From Acidovorax sp. SRB_14 (GTDB lineage Bacteria; Pseudomonadota; Gammaproteobacteria; Burkholderiales; Burkholderiaceae_C): DNA of 64,000 bases. The DNA is taken from positions 1 to 64,000 of the forward strand of contig NZ_MWOK01000006.1 of the NCBI RefSeq assembly GCF_012932145.1, read 5' to 3'. Positions 8,558 to 18,602 of the stretch are shown in pieces (the first letter of the stretch is position 1; each line of letters begins with the position of its first letter). The notes beneath the pieces were generated by a model. That model had not been told where the DNA came from. It did no database searches and saw only the letters and a list, made by a program, of their open reading frames with translations. A program made the position numbers and the translations under genes.

Positions 8558-10849
8558 ATGTCTGTCGTCAAACAATTTGGAAAACTGTTCAACCGCGTGC
8601 CGCAGAACTCGGACTCTGGCATGGGCACGGCCTCGGCCATGGACCAGGCTCTGCTGAGCGATGCGCCGCTGGACACGGCGCAGCTGCGCAGCACCTACCA
8701 GGGGGATGCGCTCCACAGCGTCCAAGGTGACCCGGGGGCCGTCGGTGGTGCGTCCGGCGGCGCGGTGACGGACGGGGACAGCGACCTCCTTTCCCTGCCG
8801 CTGCTGGGCCAGGCCAGCGCGAGCGCGCACCAGCGGCACTTGCTGATCCTGCTGGCCGTTGGCGTGGTGCTGTTGGCCCTAATTGCCGGGTGGGTGCTGC
8901 GGCAGGCGGACCGCTCAGCGCAGCAGTTGGCGGCGACCGGGCAGTCCCTGATGCAGTCGCAGCGGCTGGCCAAATCGGTGTCGCAGGCCTTGGTGGGCAG
9001 TCCCCAGGCGTTCCCCGACGTGGTGGAAAGCTCGGGGGTGCTCGCGCGCAACGTGCGTGCGCTCAAAGGTGGCGATGCCGAGCTCGGGGTTCAGGCCCTG
9101 GGTGAGTCCTTCCAATCGGACCTGGAGTCCATCAAACCCTTGATGGAGCGCGCAGAGCGCAATGCCAGCGTGGTCATGGGGCAGCAGAAAATCCTGATGC
9201 AGGTCGGCGACGCCCTGCGCACCATCAACCGGCAGTCGTCCGACCTGCTGGAGATCGCCGAGACCGTGTCTTCGCTCAAGCTGCAGCAGAACGCGCCGGC
9301 ATCCGAGATTTCGGCTTCCGGCCAACTGGTGATGCTGACGCAGCGCATTGGCAAGTCGGCCAACGAGTTCCAGACCACCGAAGGCGTGAGCCCCGAGGCC
9401 GTGTTCCTGCTGGGCAAGGACCTGAACTCGTTCAAGGAAATCGCCCAGGGCCTGCTCGACGGCAGCGCCGAACTGCGACTGGCGCCGACCAGGGATGCGC
9501 AGACGCGCGAGCAACTCGACGCGCTGGTGAAGCTCTACGAGGATACGCGCACCCAAGCCAGCGCCATCCTGGGCAATCTGCAGGGCTTGGTGTCCGCGCG
9601 CGAAGCGCAGTCTGCCATCGTGGCCGACAGCGAACCGCTGCGCCGCCAGCTCGAAGGCCTGCAAAACAAGCTCTCGGCCCAGACCGGCATGGGTGCCGGG
9701 CAGTTTGCGGCCCTGACGCTGGCCGGCCTGTTCGTTCTGCTGTGCGGTATCGGCATTTCGCGCGTGCAGCTGCTCGACAGCCGCGGCCGCCAGCAATCGG
9801 CAGAGTTGCAGCACCGGGATGCGCAGCGCCAGGAGCAGGAAGCCAAGCGCGTCAACGATGCCAACCAGGCTGCCATTTTGCGGCTCATGAACGAGTTGCA
9901 GTCCGTGGCCGAGGGCGACCTGACGCAGGAGGCGACCGTGACCGAAGACATCACGGGTGCCATTGCCGACTCGGTCAACTACACGGTGGAAGAGCTGCGC
10001 CAGCTCGTGGGCAGCGTGCAAACCACCGTCACGCGGGTGGCGCAGACCACGGCTCAGGTGGACAGCACGTCGACCGAACTGCTGGCTGCGTCCACCGAGC
10101 AACTGCGCGAGATTCGGGAGACCGGCCGCTCGGTGCTCGACATGGCATCGCGCATCAACGAGGTGTCTGCGCAGGCGCAAGAGTCCGCCACGGTGGCGCG
10201 CCAGTCACTGCAGGCGGCCGACTCGGGTCTGCAGGCGGTGCAGAACGCCATCGGCGGCATGAACTCCATCCGCGACCAGATCCAGGACACCTCCAAGCGC
10301 ATCAAGCGGCTCGGCGAGTCGTCGCAGGAGATTGGTGAAATCACCGAGCTGATCTCGGACATTACCGAGCAGACCAACGTGCTTGCGCTGAACGCCGCCA
10401 TCCAGGCCGCATCGGCGGGCGAGGCTGGGCGGGGCTTCTCGGTGGTGGCCGAAGAAGTGCAGCGGCTGGCCGAGCGCTCGGCCGACGCCACGCGCCAGAT
10501 CTCTGCGCTCGTGAAAGCCATTCAGACCGACACCCAGGATGCCGTGGCCGCCATGGAGCGCTCCACACAGGGCGTGGTGGAGGGGGCCCGCCTGTCCGAC
10601 AGTGCCGGCACGGCGCTGTCCGAGATTGACCGCGTGTCGCGCCGACTGGCAGATCTGATCGAGCAGATTTCTTCGTCCACTTCACGCGAGGCCACGCTGG
10701 CCAACGAGGTGGCCGACAACATCCAGCACATTTTTGCCGTGACCGAGCAGACCGGCGAGGGCACGCGCACCACCGCCCAGCAGGTGCGTGAACTCTCGCA
10801 CATGGCCGAGGAGCTGCTGCAGTCGGTGGCGCGGTTCAAGATTGCCTGA
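8558..10849 (+). CDS. pilJ: Methyl-accepting chemotaxis protein PilJ
   Basis: 763-aa transmembrane receptor of the pilus chemosensory pathway. A roughly 93-residue polar N-terminal cytoplasmic segment precedes a first membrane helix near 94-114 (LLILLAVGVVLLALIAGW). A helical periplasmic region of about 270 residues follows. A second helix near 385-405 leads to the HAMP and signalling regions. The signalling hairpin tip, ITEQTNVLALNAAIQAA, begins at residue 602. The protein is longer than classical MCPs and typical of PilJ. It ends 44 bases before chpA. Confidence 0.92.
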   Translation: MSVVKQFGKLFNRVPQNSDSGMGTASAMDQALLSDAPLDTAQLRSTYQGDALHSVQGDPGAVGGASGGAVTDGDSDLLSLPLLGQASASAHQRHLLILLAVGVVLLALIAGWVLRQADRSAQQLAATGQSLMQSQRLAKSVSQALVGSPQAFPDVVESSGVLARNVRALKGGDAELGVQALGESFQSDLESIKPLMERAERNASVVMGQQKILMQVGDALRTINRQSSDLLEIAETVSSLKLQQNAPASEISASGQLVMLTQRIGKSANEFQTTEGVSPEAVFLLGKDLNSFKEIAQGLLDGSAELRLAPTRDAQTREQLDALVKLYEDTRTQASAILGNLQGLVSAREAQSAIVADSEPLRRQLEGLQNKLSAQTGMGAGQFAALTLAGLFVLLCGIGISRVQLLDSRGRQQSAELQHRDAQRQEQEAKRVNDANQAAILRLMNELQSVAEGDLTQEATVTEDITGAIADSVNYTVEELRQLVGSVQTTVTRVAQTTAQVDSTSTELLAASTEQLREIRETGRSVLDMASRINEVSAQAQESATVARQSLQAADSGLQAVQNAIGGMNSIRDQIQDTSKRIKRLGESSQEIGEITELISDITEQTNVLALNAAIQAASAGEAGRGFSVVAEEVQRLAERSADATRQISALVKAIQTDTQDAVAAMERSTQGVVEGARLSDSAGTALSEIDRVSRRLADLIEQISSSTSREATLANEVADNIQHIFAVTEQTGEGTRTTAQQVRELSHMAEELLQSVARFKIA

Positions 10850-10893
10850 CGCAGTGAACAACGAATGGGCTCTGTGCCGTCGGGAATGAATCC

Positions 10894-13800
10894 ATGTCCT
10901 CCATTGATGCTGTAAACGCCGCCCTGACCGAGGGGGCCCAGGACGAGCAGGACCTCGGGCCGCTCGCGTGGGTCCTGGACGAATTGCGCAAATCGCTTGA
11001 TGGTGCCGTCAAGGCCCTGCGCCGTTTCGTGCACGATGCCGAGCTGGCACGGGGCTCGGACCTCGCCGCGCTGGATGCGTCTGCCCTGCGCATCGCGCGC
11101 CAGCAGCTGCACCAGGCCTGCGGGGCGCTCGAAATGGTAGGCATGGCGTCTCCGGCCTTGGTGCTGCGGGCCATGGAAACAGCGGTGCAGCGCTTTGTGC
11201 AACGCCCCGAAATGTGCACCGACGACGCAGCAGGGGCCCTTGAACGCGCCAGTTTCGCGCTCAGCGAGTACCTCGAAAGCGTGCTGGCCGGCAAATTCGT
11301 CTCCGCGGTGACCCTGTTTCCCCAGTACCGCGATGTGCAGGCGCTGGCCGGCGCGGACCGCGTGCACCCGGCCGACCTGTGGCCTGCCGAGCGCCGTTTC
11401 CGTGAGCCGCAGAGCGATGCCTCGGCCGCTCCCGTGGCGTACGGGGTGCAGGCTCGCGCGCGCCTGGACCAGGCGGTTCTGCGCATGGTGAAAGAAGGCG
11501 ATTTCGATGCGGCACGCGACCTGCGCGATGCATGCCTGGGCTTTGTCGCGGGGCAGAACGAACCGCAGGCGCGCGCCTTCTGGAAGATCGGCGCCGGTTT
11601 TTTCGAGGCCTTCAGTCTGGGCCTCTTGGCGCCCGATGTATACGTTAAGCGCGTGGCATCGCGCATCCTGATGCAGTACGCCACGCTGGCCAAGGGCGAC
11701 CCGGACATCTCTGATCGGTTGGTGCAGGACCTGCTGTTTTTCTGCGCCCAGGCGCGCCCCACAGCGCCAGACCAGGCGCCGGCACTCGGCGCCGTGCGCG
11801 CGGCTTTTGCGCTGGATCGATTTGCTCCGGTGGACTACGAAGCCCGGCGTTTCGGCCGGTTCGATCCGGCCGTGTTGGCACAGGCCCGCAAGCGTATCGC
11901 TGCGGCCGCCGAGACCTGGTCCGCCTTGGCCGGCGGCGATCGCAACAAGCTCAAGCCGGCGGTCGATCAATTCAGCCTGGTGTGCGACTCGCTGCGCAAG
12001 CTCGATCGCAACAGCGAAAGCCTGGCGCAGGCTTTGACCCAGGCGGTGGGCCTGAGCACGCAGTCTGGCGAACCGCCGCCGGCGGCGTTGGCCATGGAGG
12101 TCGCCACCGCGGTGCTGTACCTGCAGGCCGTGCTGGAAGACCTCGATACATCCGACGAGCAGATGGCGGACCGGGCGCAGCGGCTGGCGGAGCGCCTGGA
12201 CAGCGTATGCGGCGGTGCCGAGCCCGAGCCGCTGGAACTGTGGATGGAAGAGCTGTACCGCCGTGTCAGCGACCACCAGACCATGGGCAGTGTGGTCGAT
12301 GAGCTGCGTGCGACGCTGGGCGAGGCCGAAAGGGCGATGGACCAGTTCTTTCGCAATCCCCAGGATGCCGCCCCTTTGACGGTCGTTCCGGGCCATATGG
12401 CTCAGATGCGCGGCGTGCTCTCGGTGCTGGGGCTGGACCAGGCCTCGCTGGCGGTGGTGCGCATGCGCGACACCGTGGAGCGTCTGCTCATCAACGAGCC
12501 CAGCGAGGAGGCACAGCGCAGCCAGACGTTTGAAAAGCTGGGCAACAGCCTGGGCGCCCTGGGCTTTCTGATCGACATGCTCAGCTACCAGCGCGCGCTG
12601 GCGCGCAAGCTGTTCGTCTATGACGAAGAGCTGGGCGAATTGCGCGCCCTCATGGGCCGCACCCGTTTGCATGCGACCGAGGGCAGCGGCATTGCACCGC
12701 AGCCGTTGCCAGAGCGCGTGCCTGTCCCCTTGCCAGAGGTTGCGCCACCGGTGCCGGCCCCGCCGGTTACCCCGGAAGCCGTGGACTTTGACTGGATCTT
12801 GCCGTCCGATGCCCCGACGGAGTCCGGCATGGACGCGGGTGCGCTGGCCGAGCCCGAACCGCTCGCAGTGCTTGTGCAGGAGGACCCACAGCACGGCCAG
12901 GGCGTTGACTCCGCCCCGGTGCTCGGCGCGGCTGCAGTGTCCAACACCGTGCCAGACACGGAGGACGATCTGCAGGAGGTCTTCCTGGAAGAGGTGCGCG
13001 AGGTGGTGGCAACCGGTTTTGCCGCCATCGAGGCCCTGCGGCAAGAGCCCGCTCAACTCTCCGAGCAGACGAGTTTGCGCCGCGCCTTCCACACGCTCAA
13101 GGGCAGCTCGCGCATGGTCGGGCTGCAGGAGTTCGGCGAAGCAGCGTGGTCGCTCGAGCAGTTGCTCAACGCCTGGCTGGCCGAGCAAAAGCCCATGCAG
13201 CCGCCTCTGCTGGACCTGGCAGCGCGTGCACTGCACGGCTTCAGCCGGTGGGCCGATGACATCGCGGCCGGCGATGCCGGTGCCTGGCAGGCGGCGCCGT
13301 TCGGCCATGCGGCCGATGGTCTGCGGCTGGAGGGCGCGGAGTTGCCCCTGATGTTGCCCGGCGACGAGGTGGGCGATGGACTTGTGGCATTTGCGCTAGA
13401 GGTGCCAGAGTGGAGTGCTGGCGCTGCCGAACCTGCCGCACCGCCTTTTGCCGAAGCGCCCTCCCGCGCCATGGATTTCTCCCAGACTGAACCCGAAGAC
13501 GTTGCCGGCATGGACGCGTTCGACGGACCCGCCGATGACGAGATGGTGCTGGCGCTGGAGTTCCCGCCGCTTCCCGTGTCCGTGGAAGAGGCCGAGACGG
13601 CATCTGAACTGTCCATGCGGCCTGCCGAGGCGCAGGAGATCGACTTTGCCGCGTTCTCCGCAGCCTTGGAGGACACGGCGCAGCCCCCAGTGTCTGATGT
13701 CGATTTCTCTCCGAACATGGTGCCGTGGGCAGACGACGAGCACGCTGCCGCACCGACCACCGCGCAGACCGACGAACCAGCAGAGCTGGAAGCGCTCGCG

Positions 13801-16800
13801 TCTCCCGAGGCGCCGCCGCAAGGCTTCGACCCCCTGTCGGATGTGGAATTCGGGTTGGAGCCTTCGCCCGACGGCCTGGCCGCCAACGACAGCTCCGTCG
13901 CACACGCAGCGCAGCGCCCGTTCCTGCATGTCGTGGGCGACGGTGCCGAGCGCCTGGTGCAAGAAGCCAGCGATGAGGCAGTGAAGGTCATTGGTTCGCT
14001 GCGCATCGGCATACCGCTGTACAACGTCTACCTGAACGAGGCCGACGAATGGTCGCGCCGCTTGGTGACAGCGCTGCAAGAGTGGTCGCTGGAACTGGAC
14101 CGACCCTTGCCCGATGTGGCCGTGGCGTTGGCGCATTCGATGGCCGGCAGCTCGGCCACCGTCGGTTTCACGGCGCTGTCGGATACCGCGCGGCTGCTTG
14201 AGCATGCGTTGGCCCATGTGCAACTGCAGCCCCAGGGCCTGCCTGAGCATGCGGCGGTGTTCACGGCAGCGGCCGACGAAATCCGCCGCTTGCTGCACCA
14301 GTTTGCGGCCGGCTTCCTCAAGGAAACCCAGGCACAGGTCCTGCATGATTTGCGCCAGATTCTCGCCACCGAGGTGGCGCATACGCTGTCGCCGCCCCTG
14401 GACGACAGCTCGAGCGCATCGGAAGCGGAGCTCACTGCCTGGCTGGACGGGCGGGACGATGGCCCAATCGTGCCTGCGGAGGCCCAGGCCCCGGCGCCCG
14501 TCGTGCAGACCGGCCATGTCGCTCCGCCCCTGTCGATCGTTCCCCCTGCGCCGAGCGCCGAGCCGGGGCAGCAAGGCGATCAAGCGCTTGCCCGTGCGGT
14601 GTCTTTGGGCACCGACATTGACGACGACATGGATGCGGTCGACCTCATTGACCCCGACCTGTTCCCCATTTTCGAGGAAGAAGCGACCGAACTGCTGCCC
14701 CATCTGGGCATGGCCTTGCGCCAGTGGACGGCCCGGCCCGACCACCAGGGTGCACGCAGCGAAGTGCTGCGCGCCCTGCACACCCTCAAGGGCAGCTCGC
14801 GCCTGGCCGGGGCCATGCGCCTGGGCGAAATGTCGCACCGCCTCGAATCGGCCATTGAGCAGCTCGGCGCGGACACCGTGCGCGCCGAGCAGATCGAGCC
14901 CCTGCTGGGCAGCTTCGACGGCCTGCAGGCCAGCTTTGACGCACTGCGCGCGATCAGCGCCCAGGCGTCTGCCGACGCCGAGGCAGCGATCGCACCGACA
15001 GCGGCAGCGGGTGAGCCGTCGCCAGCGCCCGAGGCAGCCCGGGTACTGGCACGCCCTCAAGGGCCGCTGGCGCTGGCGCCCTCGCGCGCCGCAGCCCACC
15101 AGTCGGTGCGCGTGCGCGCGCAGCTGCTCGACCGCCTGGTCAACCAGGCGGGTGAGGTCATGATCTCGCGCTCGCGGCTGGAAGCGCGCCTGGGCCAGCT
15201 CAAGGGTTCCATGGCGGACCTGTCGGGCAACCTCGACCGCCTGCGCCAGCAACTGCGCGATATCGAAGTGCAGTCCGAATCGCAGATGCAGTCCCGGCTG
15301 GCCCTGTCCAAGGATTCCGCTGCCGGTTTCGACCCCCTGGAGTTCGACCGTTTCACGCGCGTGCAAGAGCTCACGCGCATGATGGCCGAGTCGGTGAACG
15401 ACGTGGCCACGGTGCAGCGCAACCTCCAGCGCGCCCTCGAAGGGACGGAGGACGAGCTGGTTGCGCAGGGCCGCCAGGCGCGCGAGCTGCAGCGCGATCT
15501 TTTGCGCACGCGCATGGTCGAGTTCGAGGCCATCTCGGAGCGCCTGTATGCCGTGGTGCGCCAGTCGTCCAAGGAAGCGGGCAAGCAAGTGAAGCTGGAC
15601 ATCACGGGCGGTTCGATTGAAATGGACCGCGGCGTGCTCGACCGCATGACGCCCGCCTTCGAACACCTGCTGCGCAACTGTGTCGCCCATGGCCTGGAGT
15701 CGCCCGAACAGCGGCTGGCGGCCGGCAAGAGCGCGGTCGGGACCATCACAGTCGATTTGCGCCACGAGGGCAACGACGTGTCCGTGGAATTCCGCGACGA
15801 CGGCGCAGGACTGGACCTGGAGCGTATCCGCGCGAAGGCGCTCGCACAGGGGCTGATCGTGCCGGGCGATGCCGTGGGCGACGCGGAGGCGGCCAGCCTG
15901 ATCTTCATGCCCGGCTTCACCACGGCCGCCGAGGTGACCGGGCTTTCGGGCCGCGGCATTGGCATGGACGTGGTGCGTTCGGAAATCAACGCCTTGGGCG
16001 GCCGCATCGAGACCCGCACGCAAAAAGGGCAGGGTGCCGCGTTCCGCATGGTGCTGCCCCTGACCACCGCAGTGACCCAGGTCGTGATGCTGCGCGCCGA
16101 CCACCTGACGGTGGGCGTGCCGGCCAACGTCGTGGAAATCGTGCGCCGCGTGGCGGGGCCCGAGCTCGACGCGGCCTACCGCACGGGCTTTTTCGAGGTG
16201 GCCGGCGAACGCTTGCCGTTCTACTGGGCCGGCGCGTTGCTGCAGGCCTCGCAGCGCAGCAGCGAACCGGGGGGCAAGACCCGTCCGGTGGTGGTGTTTC
16301 GCAGTGCCTCGCAGCGCATGGCCCTGCACATCGACGAAGTGCTGGGCAACCAGGAAGTGGTGGTGAAGAACCTGGGGCCCCAGTTGTCGCGTTTACCGGG
16401 CCTGGCAGGCATGTCGGTGCTGGCGTCCGGGGCCGTGGTCCTGATCTACAACCCGGTGGCGCTCTCCACCGTCTATGGCGAGCAGGTGCGCGCCGCGGGC
16501 AGCGTGGCCCCCGAAAGGGCAGAGCTTGCAGTCACCGACATGCCGGCCGACAAACCGCCTGTGTTGCCCGCGCTGCCTGCAGCGGGCCAGGTGCCTCTGG
16601 TGCTGGTGGTGGACGACTCCATCACCGTGCGGCGCGTCACCCAGCGCCTGCTGCAGCGCGAAGGCTACCGCGTGGCGCTGGCGGCCGATGGCCTGCAGGC
16701 CCTCGAGCGCCTGCAGGCAGAGCGCCCCGCCGTGGTGCTCTCGGACATCGAAATGCCGCGCATGGACGGCTTCGACCTGGCGCGCAACATCCGTGCGGAC

Positions 16801-16977
16801 GAGGCGACACGCGACCTGCCCATCATCATGATCACCTCGCGCATTGCCCAGAAGCACCGCGAGCATGCCCTGGAGCTGGGCGTCAACCACTACCTGGGCA
16901 AGCCGTATTCGGACGAAGAGCTGCTGAGCCTCGTGCAGCACTACGCCCGACTGGCGATCGCCCAGGCAGAGGCCTGA
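10894..16977 (+). CDS. chpA: Hybrid chemosensory histidine kinase ChpA (PilL-like), multi-Hpt CheA
   Basis: 2027-aa CheA-type kinase that phosphorylates PilG and PilH. The N-terminal ~700 residues are FimL/Hpt-like, with a degenerate LHQACGALEMVG in place of an active Hpt motif. Candidate phosphotransfer histidines are His733 (HTLKGSS), His1081 (AHSMAGSS) and His1296 (HTLKGSS). An acidic, Ala/Pro-rich linker joins them. The kinase core follows, with Asn1595 in LLRNCVAHG and DDGAGLD near 1635. Then come a CheW-like domain and a C-terminal receiver with Asp1951 in LSDIEMPRMDG. Pseudomonas ChpA has more Hpt units. No PilK or ChpB adaptation enzymes follow here. Confidence 0.92.
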   Translation: MSSIDAVNAALTEGAQDEQDLGPLAWVLDELRKSLDGAVKALRRFVHDAELARGSDLAALDASALRIARQQLHQACGALEMVGMASPALVLRAMETAVQRFVQRPEMCTDDAAGALERASFALSEYLESVLAGKFVSAVTLFPQYRDVQALAGADRVHPADLWPAERRFREPQSDASAAPVAYGVQARARLDQAVLRMVKEGDFDAARDLRDACLGFVAGQNEPQARAFWKIGAGFFEAFSLGLLAPDVYVKRVASRILMQYATLAKGDPDISDRLVQDLLFFCAQARPTAPDQAPALGAVRAAFALDRFAPVDYEARRFGRFDPAVLAQARKRIAAAAETWSALAGGDRNKLKPAVDQFSLVCDSLRKLDRNSESLAQALTQAVGLSTQSGEPPPAALAMEVATAVLYLQAVLEDLDTSDEQMADRAQRLAERLDSVCGGAEPEPLELWMEELYRRVSDHQTMGSVVDELRATLGEAERAMDQFFRNPQDAAPLTVVPGHMAQMRGVLSVLGLDQASLAVVRMRDTVERLLINEPSEEAQRSQTFEKLGNSLGALGFLIDMLSYQRALARKLFVYDEELGELRALMGRTRLHATEGSGIAPQPLPERVPVPLPEVAPPVPAPPVTPEAVDFDWILPSDAPTESGMDAGALAEPEPLAVLVQEDPQHGQGVDSAPVLGAAAVSNTVPDTEDDLQEVFLEEVREVVATGFAAIEALRQEPAQLSEQTSLRRAFHTLKGSSRMVGLQEFGEAAWSLEQLLNAWLAEQKPMQPPLLDLAARALHGFSRWADDIAAGDAGAWQAAPFGHAADGLRLEGAELPLMLPGDEVGDGLVAFALEVPEWSAGAAEPAAPPFAEAPSRAMDFSQTEPEDVAGMDAFDGPADDEMVLALEFPPLPVSVEEAETASELSMRPAEAQEIDFAAFSAALEDTAQPPVSDVDFSPNMVPWADDEHAAAPTTAQTDEPAELEALASPEAPPQGFDPLSDVEFGLEPSPDGLAANDSSVAHAAQRPFLHVVGDGAERLVQEASDEAVKVIGSLRIGIPLYNVYLNEADEWSRRLVTALQEWSLELDRPLPDVAVALAHSMAGSSATVGFTALSDTARLLEHALAHVQLQPQGLPEHAAVFTAAADEIRRLLHQFAAGFLKETQAQVLHDLRQILATEVAHTLSPPLDDSSSASEAELTAWLDGRDDGPIVPAEAQAPAPVVQTGHVAPPLSIVPPAPSAEPGQQGDQALARAVSLGTDIDDDMDAVDLIDPDLFPIFEEEATELLPHLGMALRQWTARPDHQGARSEVLRALHTLKGSSRLAGAMRLGEMSHRLESAIEQLGADTVRAEQIEPLLGSFDGLQASFDALRAISAQASADAEAAIAPTAAAGEPSPAPEAARVLARPQGPLALAPSRAAAHQSVRVRAQLLDRLVNQAGEVMISRSRLEARLGQLKGSMADLSGNLDRLRQQLRDIEVQSESQMQSRLALSKDSAAGFDPLEFDRFTRVQELTRMMAESVNDVATVQRNLQRALEGTEDELVAQGRQARELQRDLLRTRMVEFEAISERLYAVVRQSSKEAGKQVKLDITGGSIEMDRGVLDRMTPAFEHLLRNCVAHGLESPEQRLAAGKSAVGTITVDLRHEGNDVSVEFRDDGAGLDLERIRAKALAQGLIVPGDAVGDAEAASLIFMPGFTTAAEVTGLSGRGIGMDVVRSEINALGGRIETRTQKGQGAAFRMVLPLTTAVTQVVMLRADHLTVGVPANVVEIVRRVAGPELDAAYRTGFFEVAGERLPFYWAGALLQASQRSSEPGGKTRPVVVFRSASQRMALHIDEVLGNQEVVVKNLGPQLSRLPGLAGMSVLASGAVVLIYNPVALSTVYGEQVRAAGSVAPERAELAVTDMPADKPPVLPALPAAGQVPLVLVVDDSITVRRVTQRLLQREGYRVALAADGLQALERLQAERPAVVLSDIEMPRMDGFDLARNIRADEATRDLPIIMITSRIAQKHREHALELGVNHYLGKPYSDEELLSLVQHYARLAIAQAEA

Positions 16978-16983
16978 TTCGGG

Positions 16984-17009
16984 CCTGCACGCCGCGCGGT
17001 GCGTGCAGG
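16984..17009 (+). other. Hairpin after chpA
   Basis: CCTGCACG/CGTGCAGG, an eight-pair stem around a 10-base GC-rich loop, 7 bases after the chpA stop. No T-tract follows, so an intrinsic terminator is doubtful. Confidence 0.3.
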
Positions 17010-17065
17010 TTGCGGGTGCTGGCGCCTTCCCGGAGGGGCGGCGGGTTCGCCGCTAAAATTGGCCC

Positions 17066-17665
17066 ATGCCAGCCAATAGCGCGTCCATGAACCTGACGCA
17101 CCACTTCCTGATCGCCATGCCGGGCCTGGAGGACTCCTCCTTCGCGCGCAGCGTGGTGTACCTGTGCGAGCACAGCGACCGCGGCGCGCTGGGCCTGATC
17201 ATCAACAAGCCCACCGACATCAACCTCAAAAACCTGTTCGACAAGGTCGACCTGACTCTGGGGCGCAGCGACCTGTTGGAGGCGCCGGTGTTCCTCGGCG
17301 GCCCGGTGCAGACCGAGCGCGGCTTCGTGCTGCACGACCCGATGCGCGGCGAGGCCCAGACGGACGAGGAATCCGCCTATGCCTCCACGATGCACATCCC
17401 CGGCGGGCTGGACATGACCACGTCCAAGGACGTGCTCGAAGCCCTGTCCACGGGCGCCGGTCCGCGCCGCGTGCTGGTCACGCTGGGTTACGCCGCGTGG
17501 GGCGAGGGCCAACTCGAATCGGAGCTGGCCGAAAACAGCTGGCTGACCGTGGCGGCCGACCTGGCCGTGATTTTTGACACCCCGGTGGCCCAGCGCTACG
17601 ACAGCGCCCTGAGCCTGCTGGGCCTGCAGGCCTGGCGCCTGTCGCCCGGCGCGGGGCACGCATGA
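17066..17665 (+). CDS. yqgE: YqgE/AlgH family protein (UPF0301)
   Basis: 199-aa protein of the YqgE/AlgH family, of unknown biochemical role; the name AlgH comes from alginate regulation in Pseudomonas. The family signature is clear: LTHHFLIAMPGLEDSSFARSV near the start, GALGLIINKP, and the C-terminal VTLGYAAWGEGQLESELAENSW. A start at Met8 (17087) is also possible. The stop overlaps the next ATG by four bases (ATGA), giving the common yqgE-ruvX coupling. Confidence 0.93.
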   Translation: MPANSASMNLTHHFLIAMPGLEDSSFARSVVYLCEHSDRGALGLIINKPTDINLKNLFDKVDLTLGRSDLLEAPVFLGGPVQTERGFVLHDPMRGEAQTDEESAYASTMHIPGGLDMTTSKDVLEALSTGAGPRRVLVTLGYAAWGEGQLESELAENSWLTVAADLAVIFDTPVAQRYDSALSLLGLQAWRLSPGAGHA

Positions 17666-18081
17666 GCGCCGCGGCGTCGCCCGCGGCGGTCCCAGCGCAA
17701 TTCCAGACCTTTCTCGCCTTTGATTTCGGCCAGAAGCGCACGGGCGTGGCGGTGGGCAACCGCATGCTGGGCACGGCCAGCCCGCAGGCCACGATCCGCG
17801 CCGAGGGCGATGCGCGCTTTGTCCAGGTGGCCGAGCGCATTGCCGAGTGGCAGCCCGACGCGCTGGTCATCGGCGTGCCCTTTCACCCCGATGGCGCGAG
17901 CCACGAGAACACGGTGCGTGCGCTCAAGTTCGGCCGCCAGCTGCGCGGGCGCTTTGGCCTGCCGGTGTTCGAGGTCGACGAGCGCTACAGCACCACCGAA
18001 GCCCTGGCGGGCGGCGCGCGCGACGCCGACGCGGCCTCGGCCTGCATCATCCTGGAACAGTTTTTGAGGAATCTTTCATGA
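17662..18081 (+). CDS. ruvX: Putative pre-16S rRNA nuclease / Holliday-junction resolvase-like YqgF
   Basis: 139-aa RNase H-fold nuclease, YqgF family, implicated in 16S rRNA 5' maturation. Acidic active-site motifs are visible: LAFDFGQKRTGVAVGN near the N-terminus, VFEVDERYSTTEA, and the C-terminal DADAASACIILEQFL. Coupled at both ends: ATGA overlaps with yqgE upstream and pyrR downstream. Confidence 0.93.
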   Translation: MSAAASPAAVPAQFQTFLAFDFGQKRTGVAVGNRMLGTASPQATIRAEGDARFVQVAERIAEWQPDALVIGVPFHPDGASHENTVRALKFGRQLRGRFGLPVFEVDERYSTTEALAGGARDADAASACIILEQFLRNLS

Positions 18082-18599
18082 CCGCAGAACCCTCTGCCCG
18101 CGGCGGCAGCCTGGTGCTGGACGCCGAGGCCCTGTACGGAGAGCTGCTGCGCGGCGTGCGCAGCCTGCGCGCCGGCGAGACGCGGCTGGCCGGCATTGCC
18201 TCGGGCGGCGCCTGGCTGGCCGAGCGCCTGCAAAAAGACCTGGGGCTCGAAGGTGCCGCCGGCGTGCTGTCCTCGGCCATGCACCGCGACGACTTTGCCC
18301 AGCGCGGCCTGGCCGCGAGCGCCCAGACCAGCCTGCCGTTCGACGTGAACGGCGCCGACATTCTGGTGCTCGACGATGTGCTCTACACCGGCCGCACGGT
18401 GCGCGCCGTGCTCAACGAGCTCTACGACTACGGCCGCCCGGCGCGCGTGCGCCTGGCCGTGCTGGTGGACCGCGGCGGGCGCGAGCTGCCCGTGCAGGCC
18501 GATTTCGCCGCGGCGCGCGTGGCCCTGCCCGCGAGCCAGTCGCTGGCGCTGGCGCGCACCGACGCCGGCGCCTTCCATTTCCAAGTCCAAGAGGCCTGA
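18078..18599 (+). CDS. pyrR: Bifunctional pyr operon regulator / uracil phosphoribosyltransferase
   Basis: 173-aa PRTase-fold protein. The PRPP loop is ILVLDDVLYTGRTVRAVL, the hallmark of PyrR. In Gram-positives PyrR controls attenuation of pyr mRNA; in Proteobacteria it occurs in pyrR-pyrB-pyrC' operons, where its regulatory role is less clear. I choose the ATG at 18078 (overlapping the ruvX stop) over longer in-frame versions, because upstream residues shadow ruvX. pyrB starts 3 bases after its stop. Confidence 0.93.
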   Translation: MTAEPSARGGSLVLDAEALYGELLRGVRSLRAGETRLAGIASGGAWLAERLQKDLGLEGAAGVLSSAMHRDDFAQRGLAASAQTSLPFDVNGADILVLDDVLYTGRTVRAVLNELYDYGRPARVRLAVLVDRGGRELPVQADFAAARVALPASQSLALARTDAGAFHFQVQEA

Positions 18600-18602
18600 G
18601 CC

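Noticed and set aside
10522-16329. Very long minus-strand ORFs opposite pilJ and chpA
   Set aside because: They mirror the codon bias of chpA, show no domain motifs and carry low-complexity Arg/His/Gln runs. chpA domains on the plus strand are unambiguous.
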